64,000 bases of DNA from Latrodectus hesperus (GCA_037975125.1 CM075853.1:95939043-96003042); one strand, 5' to 3'. Shown: positions 1 through 13,545, numbered from the stretch's first letter. Numbers and translations are program-made. The notes: generated from the sequence alone by a model not told the origin.

Positions 1-300
1 TGCCAAGGCACCAATCTCCTCCCTTATTGTTACAACCAATGCTTAGAAAATAAAAAGATGCCCACTCACGATCATTAGTCAATTACCATTATCGAGGACA
101 TTATCGTTTCCTTTAGAACCGACTTGTCCTATTATGAATGCACAAGTCGGTCCTCCCCTTCCGGACCCGATGACCTCATCTGCCAGAAGACGGAGGGGTG
201 AAAGACAGGCCGTGGGTGGACAGTGGGATTCCACTAAAATCTGCTTCCAAAATGCTCTATTCTGTGTACTTTTTCAAATCAAACTCAGATACAGTTAGTA
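1..300. promoter_or_regulatory. G+C-richer noncoding block with hairpin and homeodomain-core cluster
   Basis: This block has higher complexity and G+C than the AT-rich DNA after it, and no open frame of note. Several ATTA cores lie close together around 73-93. A perfect 10-bp inverted repeat has arms ACCGACTTGT at 118-127 and its complement at 142-151 around a 14-nt loop. It may be a conserved noncoding element cut by the window edge. Nothing proves function. Confidence 0.22.
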
Positions 301-1350
301 TTTCTATTCATGCGCTGCATCTGTAGCTCTGCTTTCAGTCGCGTCATAATGTTATTAATCTAATAATTAGGTTCTCTAAAAAAATAATATGAATAAATTT
401 CTTACGGAAACTTATGTGGCAACAATGAACCTCTTAAAATTAATTTTTTTTTATACATTTTCACATATAAATAATAAAATATCAAATTTTTTTACATCTT
501 GAATGATATTTAGTATGCTTCTATTACAAATTAATTTGAAATTATTAAGATATGAATTTGAATTTATCGAAGATGACATATTTTTACAAAAAATTTATTC
601 TTAAAATAATATTTTAATATATTTTATTTATTTATGTTGAACTCAAATAATTTAAGGAAATTTAATGTCCGTTTTTTAGCTCTCGAATTTTTTTTATCAA
701 TAAATTCCTGGAAAACTTGTCAGTTTGTTATTATTGAAACGTAAATTTAAAATCATTTAAGACGATGCTTGTTGACATCTATAGGCAATGGTTTAAATTA
801 GTATTTTAGGAATTTTGTAGTGTTTGTTGGAAACTCATATAATTAGAAAAAGATATCTCTTTCTTACTCTCGAATAATTCCTAACAAAGAATCTTGGAAG
901 ATTTATCAATTTGTACATATTATAATACGGATTTATATTTATATACGATAATCTATAATGATGTAAGCATGAAATTGATGATAATATTTCAGAAAAATTT
1001 TTCCTTAGTTTGAAACTTATATATTTTTTCGTCTCTCAAATAATTGACCTCAATAAAAGAGTTAACTAATTTCAAGAAATCTTAATTATTATAAAGTAGA
1101 TTAAAAAAATTGAAATTAACAATAAAAGGACATGCCTTTGAATGTTAATTTTGGCACTTAGGAAAAATGTGTCAAAAAAATTTGAGCAGACTGCTTATTT
1201 TCATTGTATTGGAAGAAATTTTCATATTTACTCCCTATATTCTTAAAAGATAAATTATTACTGTATTCTAGAATATTTTAGTTTAGTTTGTTTATTTATA
1301 TTTATTTAAAACTCACTCTTAGGCTAAAATTGAAGAAAAAAATTTGATAA
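301..1350. other. AT-rich noncoding DNA
   Basis: Low-complexity AT-rich sequence with frequent stops in all frames. I see no gene, RNA or mobile element. Confidence 0.6.
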
Positions 1351-1530
<180 letters not shown>

Positions 1531-3990
1531 TATTAAGGCTAAAGGGAAAATATATAAATGAAGTAAGTTTCGCAATACCTCTTCATCCAAAGGCGTTAAT
1601 AGTAGTTTAAAAAAATAATTTTTTCCTTCCTAGACATTAAAACAAATATATGCAAATAAATACACAAACAACGAATATATATAGAAATAAAATGACTAAA
1701 ATTAATCAGGAATATAAAAATAAATAAATAAATTTGGACGACGCAAGATAAAAATAAGACTAAAATTACATTGTTGCTATAAAAGCATAGGATATAATAT
1801 TAAGAAAATAAAAACTGACATAAAGTGGAAAAATAAAATTTTTTAAGATACAAAATAATGAAACAAAGTACATTTTATTTGGGATAAAATTAAATATACA
1901 TTTAATAAGCGTATATTTAATGTATTATTTTATTAAACTATTTACATAAAATAGCGATATTAATAAAAGTAAATTTAGCAATTTTATCATAAATGAGATT
2001 ACGGTAAGTATACAATTAAACTCAAAGTTTAGATTTCTAGTCATAAAACTATTTTAGAATATTTTTCTAAATGATTAATGGACTATTTATTGTGTTTGAC
2101 TGACGCCTTTTCTGTAAGAGTCTTTCTCTCTCTATATATATATAATTTGATAAAACATGAAACTCTTAAGAATACATAAAGAAATGTCGATTGAAATACA
2201 TGGTGAAGTCAAAGCAACTATTGTTAACTTCGAATGCCTTGAAAATGCTGATTATTTATCTTCTAATTTTCAAATAGTTGTCTTAGAATATTTTAATAAT
2301 TTATTAGAATTGTATCGAAGAGGAGGTTATCTCAATACTTCAATATTTTTAAAAAAGAATGCGTGGTTATCAAAAGTGTTATCAGAGGAAAATTGAAAAA
2401 AATTTAAATATAATTAGTAAAATTTCTTTTATTTTTGTCATTTATGTATTTGTTTATTACATTATGATTTTATCGATTATTTCATTTATATGCTCTCCTT
2501 ATATATATTAACTTTTTTTAAAATCATTCATCATACTTTTAGCCACCATTGCTAATGCTCTGTAACAGATCTAGCAATGAAACAACTAGCTTTTATTTCC
2601 ATATTTCTCTATTGCTTTGTATACTTGAGTTTGGTTACTTTATAGCTTGATCATTCTTTCAGTTATTTTAATGCTAATTGATTTTATACTTTGATGTTTT
2701 TATTATTTTTTTTGTTTTTATTGCATTTTCTTTTTACTATATATGTATATGTATGCGTAAATTAAAAGTATATCCTATAGTCCTTTCTTTTTTAAAGCAT
2801 TTTGTGGTGCAAAAACGACTAATATACTTAGAAAATTTTACAATCAACTTTGCTTATTTATTCTATATGGCTAAATTTTCTTGGAATTAAGAAATATGGA
2901 AAATCATAATTTGTTATGAAATTTTTGGTATGCACTTTTATTAATGAGGTAAGCATAAGTTGTGTACATAACTGTATGCACAAAATATGTAAGTATATAT
3001 TGTGTACATATAATAAGAAACGATATATTTTGTGATGATATGAATTTATACAAACCGCAATTAAGTAAAAAACTTTTTTCTGAAAAAAGTTCTAATAAAA
3101 AAAAAAAATAGAAATCTTGTGTACAGATATCTTATATATATATAACTACATAGACCTTAATATATTACATTTTCGTATCAACAATTTTCTAAATATCTTA
3201 AATTTGTATTTTAAGCATACTTCCTTATTTTCCGATACATGATACTAGCATAAGTTTTCAAACCAAAATTTTATTTAAAATTACATACTATTTCTAATGC
3301 TAAAATATAACAAGAAATCGACTATTAATTTAAAATCGTAGTATATTTAATAAAATTATTTGTTCGGTTACTATTTTCCTATATTTTATCTGACTCTCCT
3401 ATATTCAAATTTCTAATATTAAAAATTAATTCATTTGATATTTTATTTAAATTGATATAAAAAATAAATGCTTTTAATTAAATTTGCTTAAGTGTAAGTG
3501 AAGTTACAAAATTATAATTATATATATTACATGATTTTTTAATACTATTACTTAATTTTGATGCTTAATCAAAATTATTTGGCTTAAAAATTCAAAATAA
3601 AAAAATATAGGATACGAAACTCAGTTTTATTTAAAACAAATTCAAATATCTTTTTGAGAAAACAATGCAGATTAATAGTTAATTTTGAATTGTAAACATC
3701 ATTCAATTAAAATTTCCTTCTTATTATACATTTTATGTTTAATTTTTTACTTCAATACAAACATAAAATTAAATATAAATGTTAGCTTTCTTTATAATCG
3801 TTTTTCATACGGTTTAAACAAATATATTTTGTATTTCTTTTTAGATTAATTTCTGCGATTAGTTTCCTTTGGAAGCATTGTGAGATTAATTCTGTTACAC
3901 TTTCTAATTTGCCAGTGTGCAAAAGCAAGAAAACTTCAGAAGTGAATTTTGAATACAATGTTCCCATTAATTCAAGATCAAAAGACGATG
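1531..3990. other. AT-rich noncoding DNA
   Basis: No supportable gene. A 79-codon frame at 2157-2396 starts with ATG but shows no recognisable domain, no compositional difference from its surroundings and no splice or promoter context. Short TA and CT runs occur at 2128-2143. Confidence 0.55.
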
Positions 3991-4450
3991 AACATAGGCG
4001 TACGCCACCCCTTAGGTATACTTTCAAAAGACACAATCCAGGCTGTATGTAGGGCGGTACTGAGCATTGTCATTAAGGAGAAGTCAGGGCCTATCTCAGC
4101 CCCATAAATCACAGCCTACAGCAGACCCCCATGAATAATTATACTTACAAAACTATTGACTCACTTTTGCTTCTATTGTTGTATCTCCAAGGAGTACACC
4201 CTGATATATTCGGCTTCTTTTCTTTTTTTTTTTTTTTCATTTTGATCTTGGTACATGCCACTATTAAAGTTGCGGTTAGGTCGACCGTGGGTGGCATGGA
4301 CATTGGGACGCAGGGGGTTGGCACATGCGAGGCTCAGGGTCTGTCGAATATCCTGGTTGGGTCAAGAACTAAACACCATGCTTACCTGCTAATAGAGATA
4401 TTAAGTTGCTATATAGCACGTGAGGTCCGACGCGAGGGGGTTGTTTTGTG
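3991..4450. other. Unrecognised G+C-richer block
   Basis: The sequence from the CCACCCCTTA motif near 4007 to about 4450 has much higher G+C than its flanks, including a GTGGGTGGCATGGACATTGG stretch near 4285. Frames are open for short distances on both strands, but none translates to a family I know. It could be a decayed dispersed repeat or an old exon. A CCCCTTA/TAAGGGG pair brackets it about 470 bp apart, which may be chance. Confidence 0.3.
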
Positions 4451-5865
4451 ATCTAGTAACACCATCATCATTAAGGGGTTTGACAGTGAAACCACTTATT
4501 TTTGTTACAAGAGGGCCACTTATTTTGGAAACAATTATTCATGGAGAAACTAGACTTCAGTAACAGAAATCTTCTTTGATAGGTCAGGACTTATTCAATG
4601 GTGGATCCGTAAAATTCAAAATTCTAATATCAGTCTTTTTTTTATATATAAAATTTATAATCGAAAACCTTAAATAATCAAACATTTGTTTCATAAAAAG
4701 TAAAAAGTAATTATGAATGCGGAAACTCGCTTTTTTCTTTCACTTTCTTAGAAGCATAGCTGAAATAAAATTTCAACGATGCAGAAAATAATATTCCAAC
4801 ATATTTATATTTTCATGTTCGTCACAGTTAGTTTTGGCTTCTGCTCATCATATAAAATTCCTGTTATAACGGTTTTCTAAGAAAATAAGTTTTCATACAA
4901 AACAATAGCATTTGAAAAGCCAATGATTTTGTTCAGGAAATTCAATTAGATTTCACTAAATCAGTTTATTTTTAATTTTTGTCATTAAATAAAATAAATT
5001 ACTTTTTCTAGTGAAAATTCTCCAAAAAGAAAGAAAAAATAAAATTTTGAGGCTTATTCTTAAAACAACGAAAGCAGTTAAGCTAATAGTTTTATCATTA
5101 AAAATTTATTTGATTAAATTATAAATATTTCACTGAAATACAATATTTACGAAAGATAATACACAAATGAAAAATTTGTTTTCATAATTAAATACCGCAT
5201 TTTGTGAGATAATTTTTTGCAATGTTGAGTCAATTGTCAGAGCTATAAGACTACTAAAGTTCTTAATATCACTAAATAGACTATAATAAAATGTAATAAA
5301 CTTATAATATTTCCCTTTATTTTTAGTCAATATATACTAAAAATTCAATTCAATGTATATTTTATTATTATTTCCATAAATAATAATAATAATAATGTAT
5401 CGAAAGGCATTAAAATATATTTCAAAATACCAATTTTATTAATAAAGAACAATTTCTATTTAAAATTCGTATATTATCGCTGTTTTAATTTTCTAAATCA
5501 AATCTAAATTTTGATGCGGCTTAAGCATAATTTGAGATGAAATAAATAATTATTTTCGTACATTTTAATAAGCATTCAGAAAATTAACGATAAAATTCGC
5601 TTTAAATTTAATGCAATACTATAATAATAGTTCACTGAATTTTATGTTCACATTTCAATATACGATAACTTATTTAATTAAAAATGAAATTACAAAATAT
5701 TACACAGAAATATATTAATACATTCTTTCATATATATAGATATAGATACTTGGCTCACATTTATGATACCTGAACGAAGATAGATATATTTCTGACTTAT
5801 GAAGGCCATTTATTTTACTCTATATTCATAGGTAGCCAAAGATCCTCTTTCAATATGATAAAGTG
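4451..5865. other. AT-rich noncoding DNA
   Basis: No gene seen. A short (AAT)n run lies near 5377-5397. Confidence 0.55.
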
Positions 5866-5937
5866 AGAGCACATGTTCCACGTCATGCTCTGACCTTCTT
5901 CGATACAGAGAGTATCCGATGGTTATTCTGGCCTGCC

Positions 5938-5990
5938 GACCTCTATCAGGGCTAGGGATAACATCCCTTTCCCTAGCCCTGGACCTCTAT
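5938..5990. mobile_element. 35-bp palindromic unit flanked by 9-bp direct repeats
   Basis: A 35-bp unit (5947-5981) begins CAGGGCTAGGGA and ends with the exact inverted complement. The perfect 12-bp arms surround an 11-nt loop. It is bounded immediately by identical 9-bp direct repeats, GACCTCTAT, at 5938-5946 and 5982-5990. This is the architecture of a transposon reduced to little more than its terminal inverted repeats, with a target-site duplication of 8-9 bp. The CAGGG start and an 8-bp duplication would suit the hAT superfamily. The duplication lacks the T usual at the second position of hAT targets. It lies in a G+C-richer patch (about 5870-6130) with no open frame. Confidence 0.5.
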
Positions 5991-6350
5991 AATGTTCTAA
6001 CCAATTGACAGTATCTTAAGGAGTTGCAACGAATAAGTTGTTCTCTTCTGTTCTCCAATCCCGATTCAACTCTTGCCTAACCTGGTACAGACTGCTTGAA
6101 TTGCAACAGATGGTAACTTTTTCTATTAATTTTGCAGCTCTATAATCTCAAACTACTTGAAAATTTAACCATTTTATCTTAATGCCATATGGGGGTATAC
6201 ATGCAATAAATGTTTTTTTTTAATTACTTTCCTTCATGTGTTGCAGTTTTAATTGGTAGTACTTCCGAAGTACTTTTCATAGGTGTTCGGCCATTCGGGA
6301 AATTCAATACCCAACTTGACAAACCTGTATGAAAAAAATAAAAGTGATAA

Positions 6351-6380
6351 ATCTCTTTCTCTCTCTCTCTCTCTCTCTCA
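6351..6380. repeat. (CT)n microsatellite
   Basis: About 25 bp of CT repeats. Confidence 0.9.
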
Positions 6381-7490
6381 TTGTTCAATAGTGGTCGGAG
6401 TCGTACGTTGGATCTTTTGTTTTGAAAAGTATTGTCCTATCACTAGAACATGATAAGCCATGAGGAAAACGTGCTTGCAAGTTTTTTCTACTTAACTTGT
6501 TGATGGCGTACTATTCATAAAAATCCTCATAGAAAGTGAAGACGCGAATGATGTATATGTGCTCTATAGCAGAACTGACTTTAAGTGGTCCAGTGAACGG
6601 TTACAAATTTAGAAATTTTAAAATATTTTACATAAATATCAAAATATGCCTTCAATTCATATAAAAATACATGACACTAGACCTCACAAAATTAATTTTC
6701 AATTACTTAACTATTTATCACATAATAACATGAGCATTAATTGAATATTCTTTAACATATGATAAGATTACTATTGAACTGCAAAATATAGTTTGTAACA
6801 TTTATTTTTGATTTATAATTTAGACAAATATTCCAAATGTTGATAAAAAAAAGTACAGAAGCAAAAATTAATTGTTAGAAAAAAATATTTACCAACAACT
6901 TCTATCAAGTGTGTTCGAATCTTTAAAATATATACTGTTATCCTGAAATCTTATGAATACTACAGAAAACTCTCAAATTTAAAGAAATATACTTTCTTCT
7001 TTACTATATTCCCAATTAATTATACACATTTGTATAGATGGAAAAGAATAATTAGCTCTCCTATATTATCACCAATTTCCATCATGGAATTTTCTAATGG
7101 TTTGGAATCATTTAAACTGTAACTCCATGTCCAATTATTCCTCGTGTCGAAAAATGTGACCATAAGATAAAAAATAAAATGAACAATTACTTTTTTTATT
7201 GATTATATCTTTGTCCTATTAATTTGATAAGAAATTTCGGTCTATAAAACCTTATAGTATTTTATCCTTATCGATTACGACATAAAATAAAACCGAATAC
7301 ATGTCATAAAATTTCAATGCAAAATTATCGAAAAATTCACTATTTCCTGCAATTTTTTTTCTGAATAACTGTCATGTTTACTCATAAAATCTATTAAAAT
7401 TGTTTTATTCTCACAAATGACATCGAAATTTGGTTTTTATCAATTTTCATAAAGAGAGGAAAAAAAAGTAATAAATTTAACGATATTTAT
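6381..7490. other. AT-rich noncoding DNA
   Basis: No gene or element seen. Confidence 0.55.
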
Positions 7491-7950
7491 TTGAAGAACG
7501 AGGAAAAACGCAGTTCGAAATCCGAATTTGTTTCAGAATTTTCTCCTTCGAGGACAAGCGTGTGACTTGACTGTCAATCACCCGGAGGACCACCTCGTAG
7601 AATTCGTAATTGGAGGACACCAATTACTTTGGCTACTGTGTAATTACTCCGGCGTCCAACGACTCTCTTTCTATTCAGCTTCAGCCCCGTGAAACGTATT
7701 AAGATTTATAGAGTGATAACAGCGGAGTTAAAACTTTCAAATTACAGACCTACCCAAACTACGGTAAATGGCAAGGGACGTTTTGTAAGCAGTGATGTTT
7801 CCATTTACATAATTTCGCGACGGCGTGGGAAAATAGATCATTTCCTGGCTCTCCTTCCCAGTGTATAAGTGGGACATAATTGATTGGAATTTGTTGACAA
7901 TCATAACTCTGATATAAAATAGCCAGGAGCTAGAGAAAAAAATGAAGTTA
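7491..7950. promoter_or_regulatory. Candidate cis-regulatory block with homeodomain and Exd/Hth-type sites
   Basis: This G+C-richer, high-complexity block has no coding frame and several recognisable motifs. CTGTCAATCA at 7571-7580 is the exact complement of the PBX-MEIS (Exd-Hth) composite TGATTGACAG. GTAATTGG at 7606-7613 and CCAATTAC at 7620-7627 form a perfect inverted pair around six bases. The palindrome GTAATTAC lies at 7640-7647. Such clustering of Antp/Hox-class cores beside an Exd-Hth site is typical of developmental enhancers. Function is inferred from motifs only. Confidence 0.35.
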
Positions 7951-10448
7951 TTTCTGGACTTTAAATTATTCCATATCAATATTGAGTACACGTGCATGTG
8001 TGTGTTTATTTATACTTATATTAGTGAGTGTATATCATTTGTTATTTATGTTTCCGTCAAAGAATAGGATATATATATATATATTTAAATTTAATACTAC
8101 ATTCTTCTTATAGAATTTTAAATGCTTTATTTCATTCTTAATTTGAAATCAGTTAAAAAATGTAGAACATTGTCAGCACAATTTTTTACGCCTTTCCATT
8201 TTTTTGACTCTCCATACTCTTTTAAAAATCTCCCCAAATTTTTAAAATAAGTATTAAAAAAGGAATAGCGCATTTTAGACTCAACTAATTGCATGATAAA
8301 ATTTAAACTGAGAAAAATTTAATAAGTTGGAATCTGAGAATTAGAATTTTTAGGTTTTTAATGCAAATAGTTTGCATTTTGTATAATCAATATATAATTT
8401 ATTAAACATAATATCTCTTCTATAACTTTTCAATGATAAAATTTTACAATTATACACTAGAAATGTTGATATTTTTTATAGAATAACTCTAAGAATATAA
8501 CAATGTTTCTAGAGTATATTTCTTGTATAATATAATAGAGGTTTTCCTACATATTAGTTTTATTAGGAACAATCTATTTAAAAGAATATCATACATCTTT
8601 TCAAAGCCCGTATTATCAACCAATGTACGTCTTGTATTGTGCTTTGAAGAAAAAATACAGAGTAGTTGTCAATTATAATAATGGGAATAGGAATTAGTAG
8701 GATATCCCCTCCCCCATTGGCGACCATTGCGACTTTTCTTCGTCGCCTAGTTAAGCGCATGTTTTTTAACGAGGAAATTTTCCCCAAGTTCCAAAAATCC
8801 ACAATTTAGAAAATTTTAAATCACATAATAGTATAAAAAAAATCTAAAAAATTATGGAAAATGGATAAAAACTTTTTTGTTGTGGGTTTGTCTTCTCTTC
8901 AAAACAACCGGTAGAAGAGATAAGTAAATAATAATAATGGACTTACTTGATATGATGTCAAGCTCGCTTGTCGAATATGTTCGGTGATATTATGTAAAAA
9001 AATGTATTAGCAAAATATAATAATAAATGTAACAAAAATATATTAGAAAGTAATAATAAATAAACGAAAAGAAATAGGGTAAAAGAACAGTTTATGATGT
9101 TTAGATGCTGGCGAGAACGAAGCACAACAGTAAACGTAAAACAAAAAGTTCGATTTGAAAGTAAAACTAAAACTTCAAATACTGTTGCCACTGAAAAGAG
9201 CCATATATATGACGTAAAAATGATGTAAAACACAAGAAAAACCAAATCTGACAACAACAAAAAAATTTGAAAAGTAACAAAAACTTAAATTGGCAATCGG
9301 AACAAAGAACGCTAGATTTGGCGAGAAATCACTTGGGGGGATATCATACTTTCACTTAAAAATGAACAAAATTACAACTCTGGGAGTTAACAATGTCCTT
9401 AAATTAATCATCAAAAAATCAAAAATTTGCCGGAGAGATATGCATACAGAATGTAGAAAAGGCAATACTTATACTTTCTGTACACTTATCCATCCGAAAA
9501 GTTGCTTATTTATTCAACAATGTCTCTAGAATGCTAAGTACTTTATTAACAAATAGGAGAAAACGTTTAAACCAGAGCGTTTTTCAACAATTCCAATGTA
9601 ACCATAAAACAAAAAAAGGAAATAAACTGTAGAAAAATATCATTTGAATAACAATTAAAGTCATTTTTACAAAAAACAGTACGAGTAAATAATCAAGCAT
9701 TTAAAATTTATATTAATTTGCAAAAATGTCTCCTACTAAATAAATGAGAAACCCGATAAATCTATGTAATTTTCAATTTAAAGCAATTCTTTATTCTCTA
9801 ACAGCATTTAGTAGATTATTAAAAGGCTGAAAACTCTTATAATGCTTATATAAATGTCATGAGTTTTTGTTTTTGTTGTCACTGGATCTTATTCCTATGC
9901 CACCAGGAGAAAATCTCAAAAATTCTCAAAACCCAACAACGATTGGTATATATGCAGAAATGAAAATACATCTTCCTTTGATGCTGAAATTTATCTTTGT
10001 AACTTTCACTTTTAAGAGAGAGAGAGTGGATCTACTTACAGGTAACTGTGGGCTTTGACATCTAATCATTACTTTAGTTTCGAAATTTTAAGAAAATGCA
10101 TTGAAATAAACTTTAAACATGATCGTTACCTATTATAACCTTTGTCTGGATTTCGTATCCCTACCAATGAAGTAGCAAACTAAAATAATGAAACTATATC
10201 AACCTCAACGTATGATAAGATATCGAAATATTTTTGGTTATAGATATTGATAATTTTCAATATTTATTTCTGAAGCTATATTTCTTATTTACTTTTATAC
10301 ATGAAAAATTTTTAAGATACACGTATTTTAAAGTTTTTAAGTATGTTTGTTTATGTTGAGATTTTAAGTTGATTAAATACGTTTACAATAATATCTGGGT
10401 TTTTTTTTCCTTGTGAGTTGTGTATTCACGTTTTATTTTTCTTCATGA
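7951..10448. other. AT-rich noncoding DNA
   Basis: No supportable gene. A small G+C-richer patch near 8700-8765 contains CCCCTCCCCCATTGG, which on the minus strand reads as a CCAAT box followed by a G-rich box. No transcript start can be shown. Confidence 0.5.
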
Positions 10449-10519
<71 letters not shown>

Positions 10520-10541
10520 TATAGATATATATATATATAAT
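10449..10541. repeat. (TA)n microsatellite
   Basis: About 90 bp of TA repeats with a short GATATA interruption near the right end. Confidence 0.95.
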
Positions 10542-10947
10542 ATTACACACATAATGCACGCTCAAACCTCTATTTGAAAAAAGTCCCGTATAATCAATGC
10601 TTTTTCAATTTTTAATGAAATTTCTTTTAATAAATTGATTCATCTTAAAATTATACAAAGAATGCTACTTCAGTATATGGACAAATATAAATAACCTTTT
10701 CATTTTTACTTTAGCAAACACCTACAATTACATCTCAAAATATCAGGCAATGACACATCCATTTACTATTGATCAACAAAGCAAAATAAGATAAAACAAA
10801 GTAAAGTAATAAAGTAGGGTAAGTAACGAAGGATGTCTCGTTGAGGATAAATAGAACTAAACCTGGATTTTACTTTCCTAAAGTGGTGTTAACACTGAAT
10901 CGGCATATGTCGATGATGTTGCCGTTTTGTCACCGCGTAAAAGATTC

Positions 10948-10998
10948 CAATATTTCTATTGCTGTAATATATTTAAGCTTACAGCAATAGCAATATTG
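10948..10998. repeat. 51-nt hairpin
   Basis: Arms of 19 nt (10948-10966 and 10980-10998) pair with a single mismatch around a 13-nt AT-rich loop. The motif CTATTGCTGTA lies in the left arm. The hairpin follows a short G+C-richer patch (about 10895-10940). It may be a small structured RNA or a decayed inverted-repeat element. It is shorter than usual animal pre-miRNAs. Confidence 0.45.
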
Positions 10999-12550
10999 TT
11001 TATGTGAACCATTTAACCAACCGTTGCTTCTTGAATGTTTCGATAGATATTGGCTCCTACTCACATATAGTAAGAGAGAAAACACAGAAAAACCTATGTA
11101 ATGATCTTAATAGACATTCATACAGAAAACAGAAGCACAACATTGATCTTCTTTTGTTCAACTGTGACGGTGTTCGAACTCAGGACATCCACTCCAAAAG
11201 CACAGTTTAAACATTAGAAAATAACAAGTCTCAAAAGATAACATTTACAAAAACGATATCCCAGTATTAGAGTATTTTATAAAAATAAATATGAGTTATG
11301 GTAAACAAAACACTAACCTGTAGAAAATTTGCCAAATTAACATTCAGTTCACTACATAAATACAATTAAAACATTTTCTCTTGTGTTTACGTTCTGTTAA
11401 GAATGTTCATTGCGTTTTCCGGGTCAACAACATCGACGGACTGGAGCGTCTCTACCTGAGAAAATTAAAAATTTACTTGAAGATAATAACTGCGAGAGTA
11501 TGTCTTTTAACAGATGTGGGTTTGTTTAATAAATACAAGCTATATGAAACTTTTAATGATATGATAATTAGCTTATTAAAATTCAGTGGAATAGTAGAAA
11601 ATTTAAATTAATCTTACAAATTAATCAGCACGTGAGCTTGTCATTGTACCAAATGTTTCATTATAATGTATAATTTACTAGTAATAATCTTTTTCCGGAG
11701 TTAATTAATTACGTTTATTTCTGATATTATCTGTTAAAGAATTAAGAAAGTGTATTTAATCTAATTACGTTTTCTTAATTCAGTATAAAATCTGCATATT
11801 TTTTCTTTATCTAGAATGAAAAGCTCAAGCTTTACCTTATTGAAAGCTATGATTTATAAAAGTGCTTAACAAGAATAATTATATTATTTAAAATTTCCCT
11901 TTAAAAGAAAAATTTGAATTTATTAATTACATGTGGACACTGACTTGAATTTTTATGTAACAGAAATATACCCTAAGAAAATCACTATACTCTCTCTCTC
12001 TCTCTAAAACACATATAAACAATAAAGATTCCTTTAAAGGAAAGCATAAATGTGAAGAAATTTTATTCATGAAAATATTTTAAGCAAGAATAAATAGTAG
12101 AAGTTGATGCTCACATAGATGGTTTTGATGTACTGAAAAATCGCGTTACATAGATATCCTTATAATGCAGGTGATGGCCTGCATTGCTATATTATATACA
12201 TAATGGAATATATAGGAATCATAATAGTTGACATAGTCTTAAGGTTCAATAGAATGTGGTATCAAAATATTTACGATAGCGCACAGGTTATTTTCTCCAG
12301 CGTGTTGTGGACAAACTAATGAAAATAGGCTTGGTTGAAATATATTTCTTGGCCTCTGATTCTTTTCTCTAATCTTCACATGTATGTCGTCAACATCAAT
12401 CTCAACTGATGTTTAAGAATTCCTATTCCTTTTATTCCTGAATCCTGTACACAGTCATGTGTATATACATACTTGATTGCAGTTTCATCACGTTGCTTGC
12501 AAAATAAACTTAAAATTTCGCAGATTAAGGACGCTTAATCCTAAGGGTTA
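10999..12550. other. AT-rich noncoding DNA
   Basis: No gene recognised. A short (CT)n run lies at about 11990-12005, and a small 8-bp stem (AATGCAGG/CCTGCATT) lies at 12164-12185. Confidence 0.5.
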
Positions 12551-12643
12551 ATTTAATGTACTAATTTTGGCATTTGTAATGGCTTAGAATTCACCTAAAA
12601 CTGTAGATTTATCGGTTGAGTTAGTCCTGTTATAAAGAAACGA
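12551..12643 (+). repeat. Unnamed ~95-bp dispersed repeat, copy 1 (direct)
   Basis: From ATTTAATGTAC to AAACGA this stretch matches the reverse complement of 16006-16100 at most positions. Shared blocks include GGCATTTGTAAT, AAAACTGTAG and GGTTGAGTTAG. No coding frame or tRNA-like box is visible. The two copies face each other in inverted orientation across about 3.4 kb. Confidence 0.7.
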
Positions 12644-13525
12644 CTGCTGAGAAACAATAAAATCGTAAATTTTTCCTTAATAGTTTTATGTTTCATTGGT
12701 TGTAATAAACTGGAAATCACATTCAAATTTTATTTAACCATACTATGAATTGTCATTTGTTTCAGCCTTCTCATTTATGTCATTTCAATATGAAATCATA
12801 AATTATTTAAATTTGATTTTATAAATTTGTAATATAATATTTAATAATAGTATTATAACAAAAAATAAAGTTATTAGAATAATTAAGGTGTTAGGCTTGT
12901 TTTCTGAGGTATAATTATCAATGAAATGTCAAAAATATTTTTGAAATCTCTTCGGTATATATCTTTATTAATGGATGGAAAAAATTTAAGGAAAACGTCA
13001 TGCAAATAATTTGCTCTCATTTTTTTAATTTTAGGGAGCTACACGAATATGCATACTTTATTGAAATCATTGATGTAGAAATTTTGTTGAGATAAGAGAC
13101 TGCTAAAAATAAATATTTAAAATTTTCCTAATTGATCTCTGTAAAATTATAAAATAACCCCATTTGATTGTTATTTATCAAAAAAATCTTCTCTCATTGG
13201 ATGATTTCTTAAAGGAATCTAAACAAAGTATATATGAGGGAAAGATTTGTAAAAATGCGGGAAAAAATATCAGTTATATATTTCATTGAATTATTAATTT
13301 ATTTGTTTATAAATTATTTCCAAAAAATACCACTAACAATTGCGAGCACAGCATTTTTGATGTTATTGTTTTCATTTAGACGTAAACCTAAAGTCTTAGC
13401 TTTACGAAGTTTTTTTTTTTTTCTTAGAAAAGACTAAGGAAAGAGATTCAGGCTCAAATATTCTTAGTGAGGCTTCACAATAGCATAAAAGTTGGACCTC
13501 TCTCATCAAAGCGAATGATCTTTAT
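12644..13525. other. AT-rich noncoding DNA
   Basis: No gene or element recognised. Confidence 0.5.
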
Positions 13526-13539
13526 CATGGAGGAAGGAA
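13526..13539. repeat. Left arm of the palindrome split by the Tigger-like element
   Basis: CATGGAGGAAGGAA lies just outside the left TA target duplication. Its exact inverted complement is at 14670-14683, just outside the right one. With the element and one TA removed, the two arms would surround a short CTTATA loop, giving a perfect 14-bp stem. Confidence 0.85.
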
Positions 13540-13545
13540 CTTATA

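Noticed and set aside
2157..2396. 79-codon open frame as a small gene
   Set aside because: No domain, no compositional shift and no promoter or splice signals. AT-rich DNA yields such frames by chance.
3991..4480. Transposon bounded by CCCCTTA/TAAGGGG
   Set aside because: A 7-bp inverted match 470 bp apart is expected by chance, and no target duplication or coding frame supports it.
5952..5962. Homing-endonuclease-like site (TAGGGATAACA shared with I-SceI)
   Set aside because: Only the first 11 of 18 bases agree. The match falls inside a palindrome that explains the sequence.
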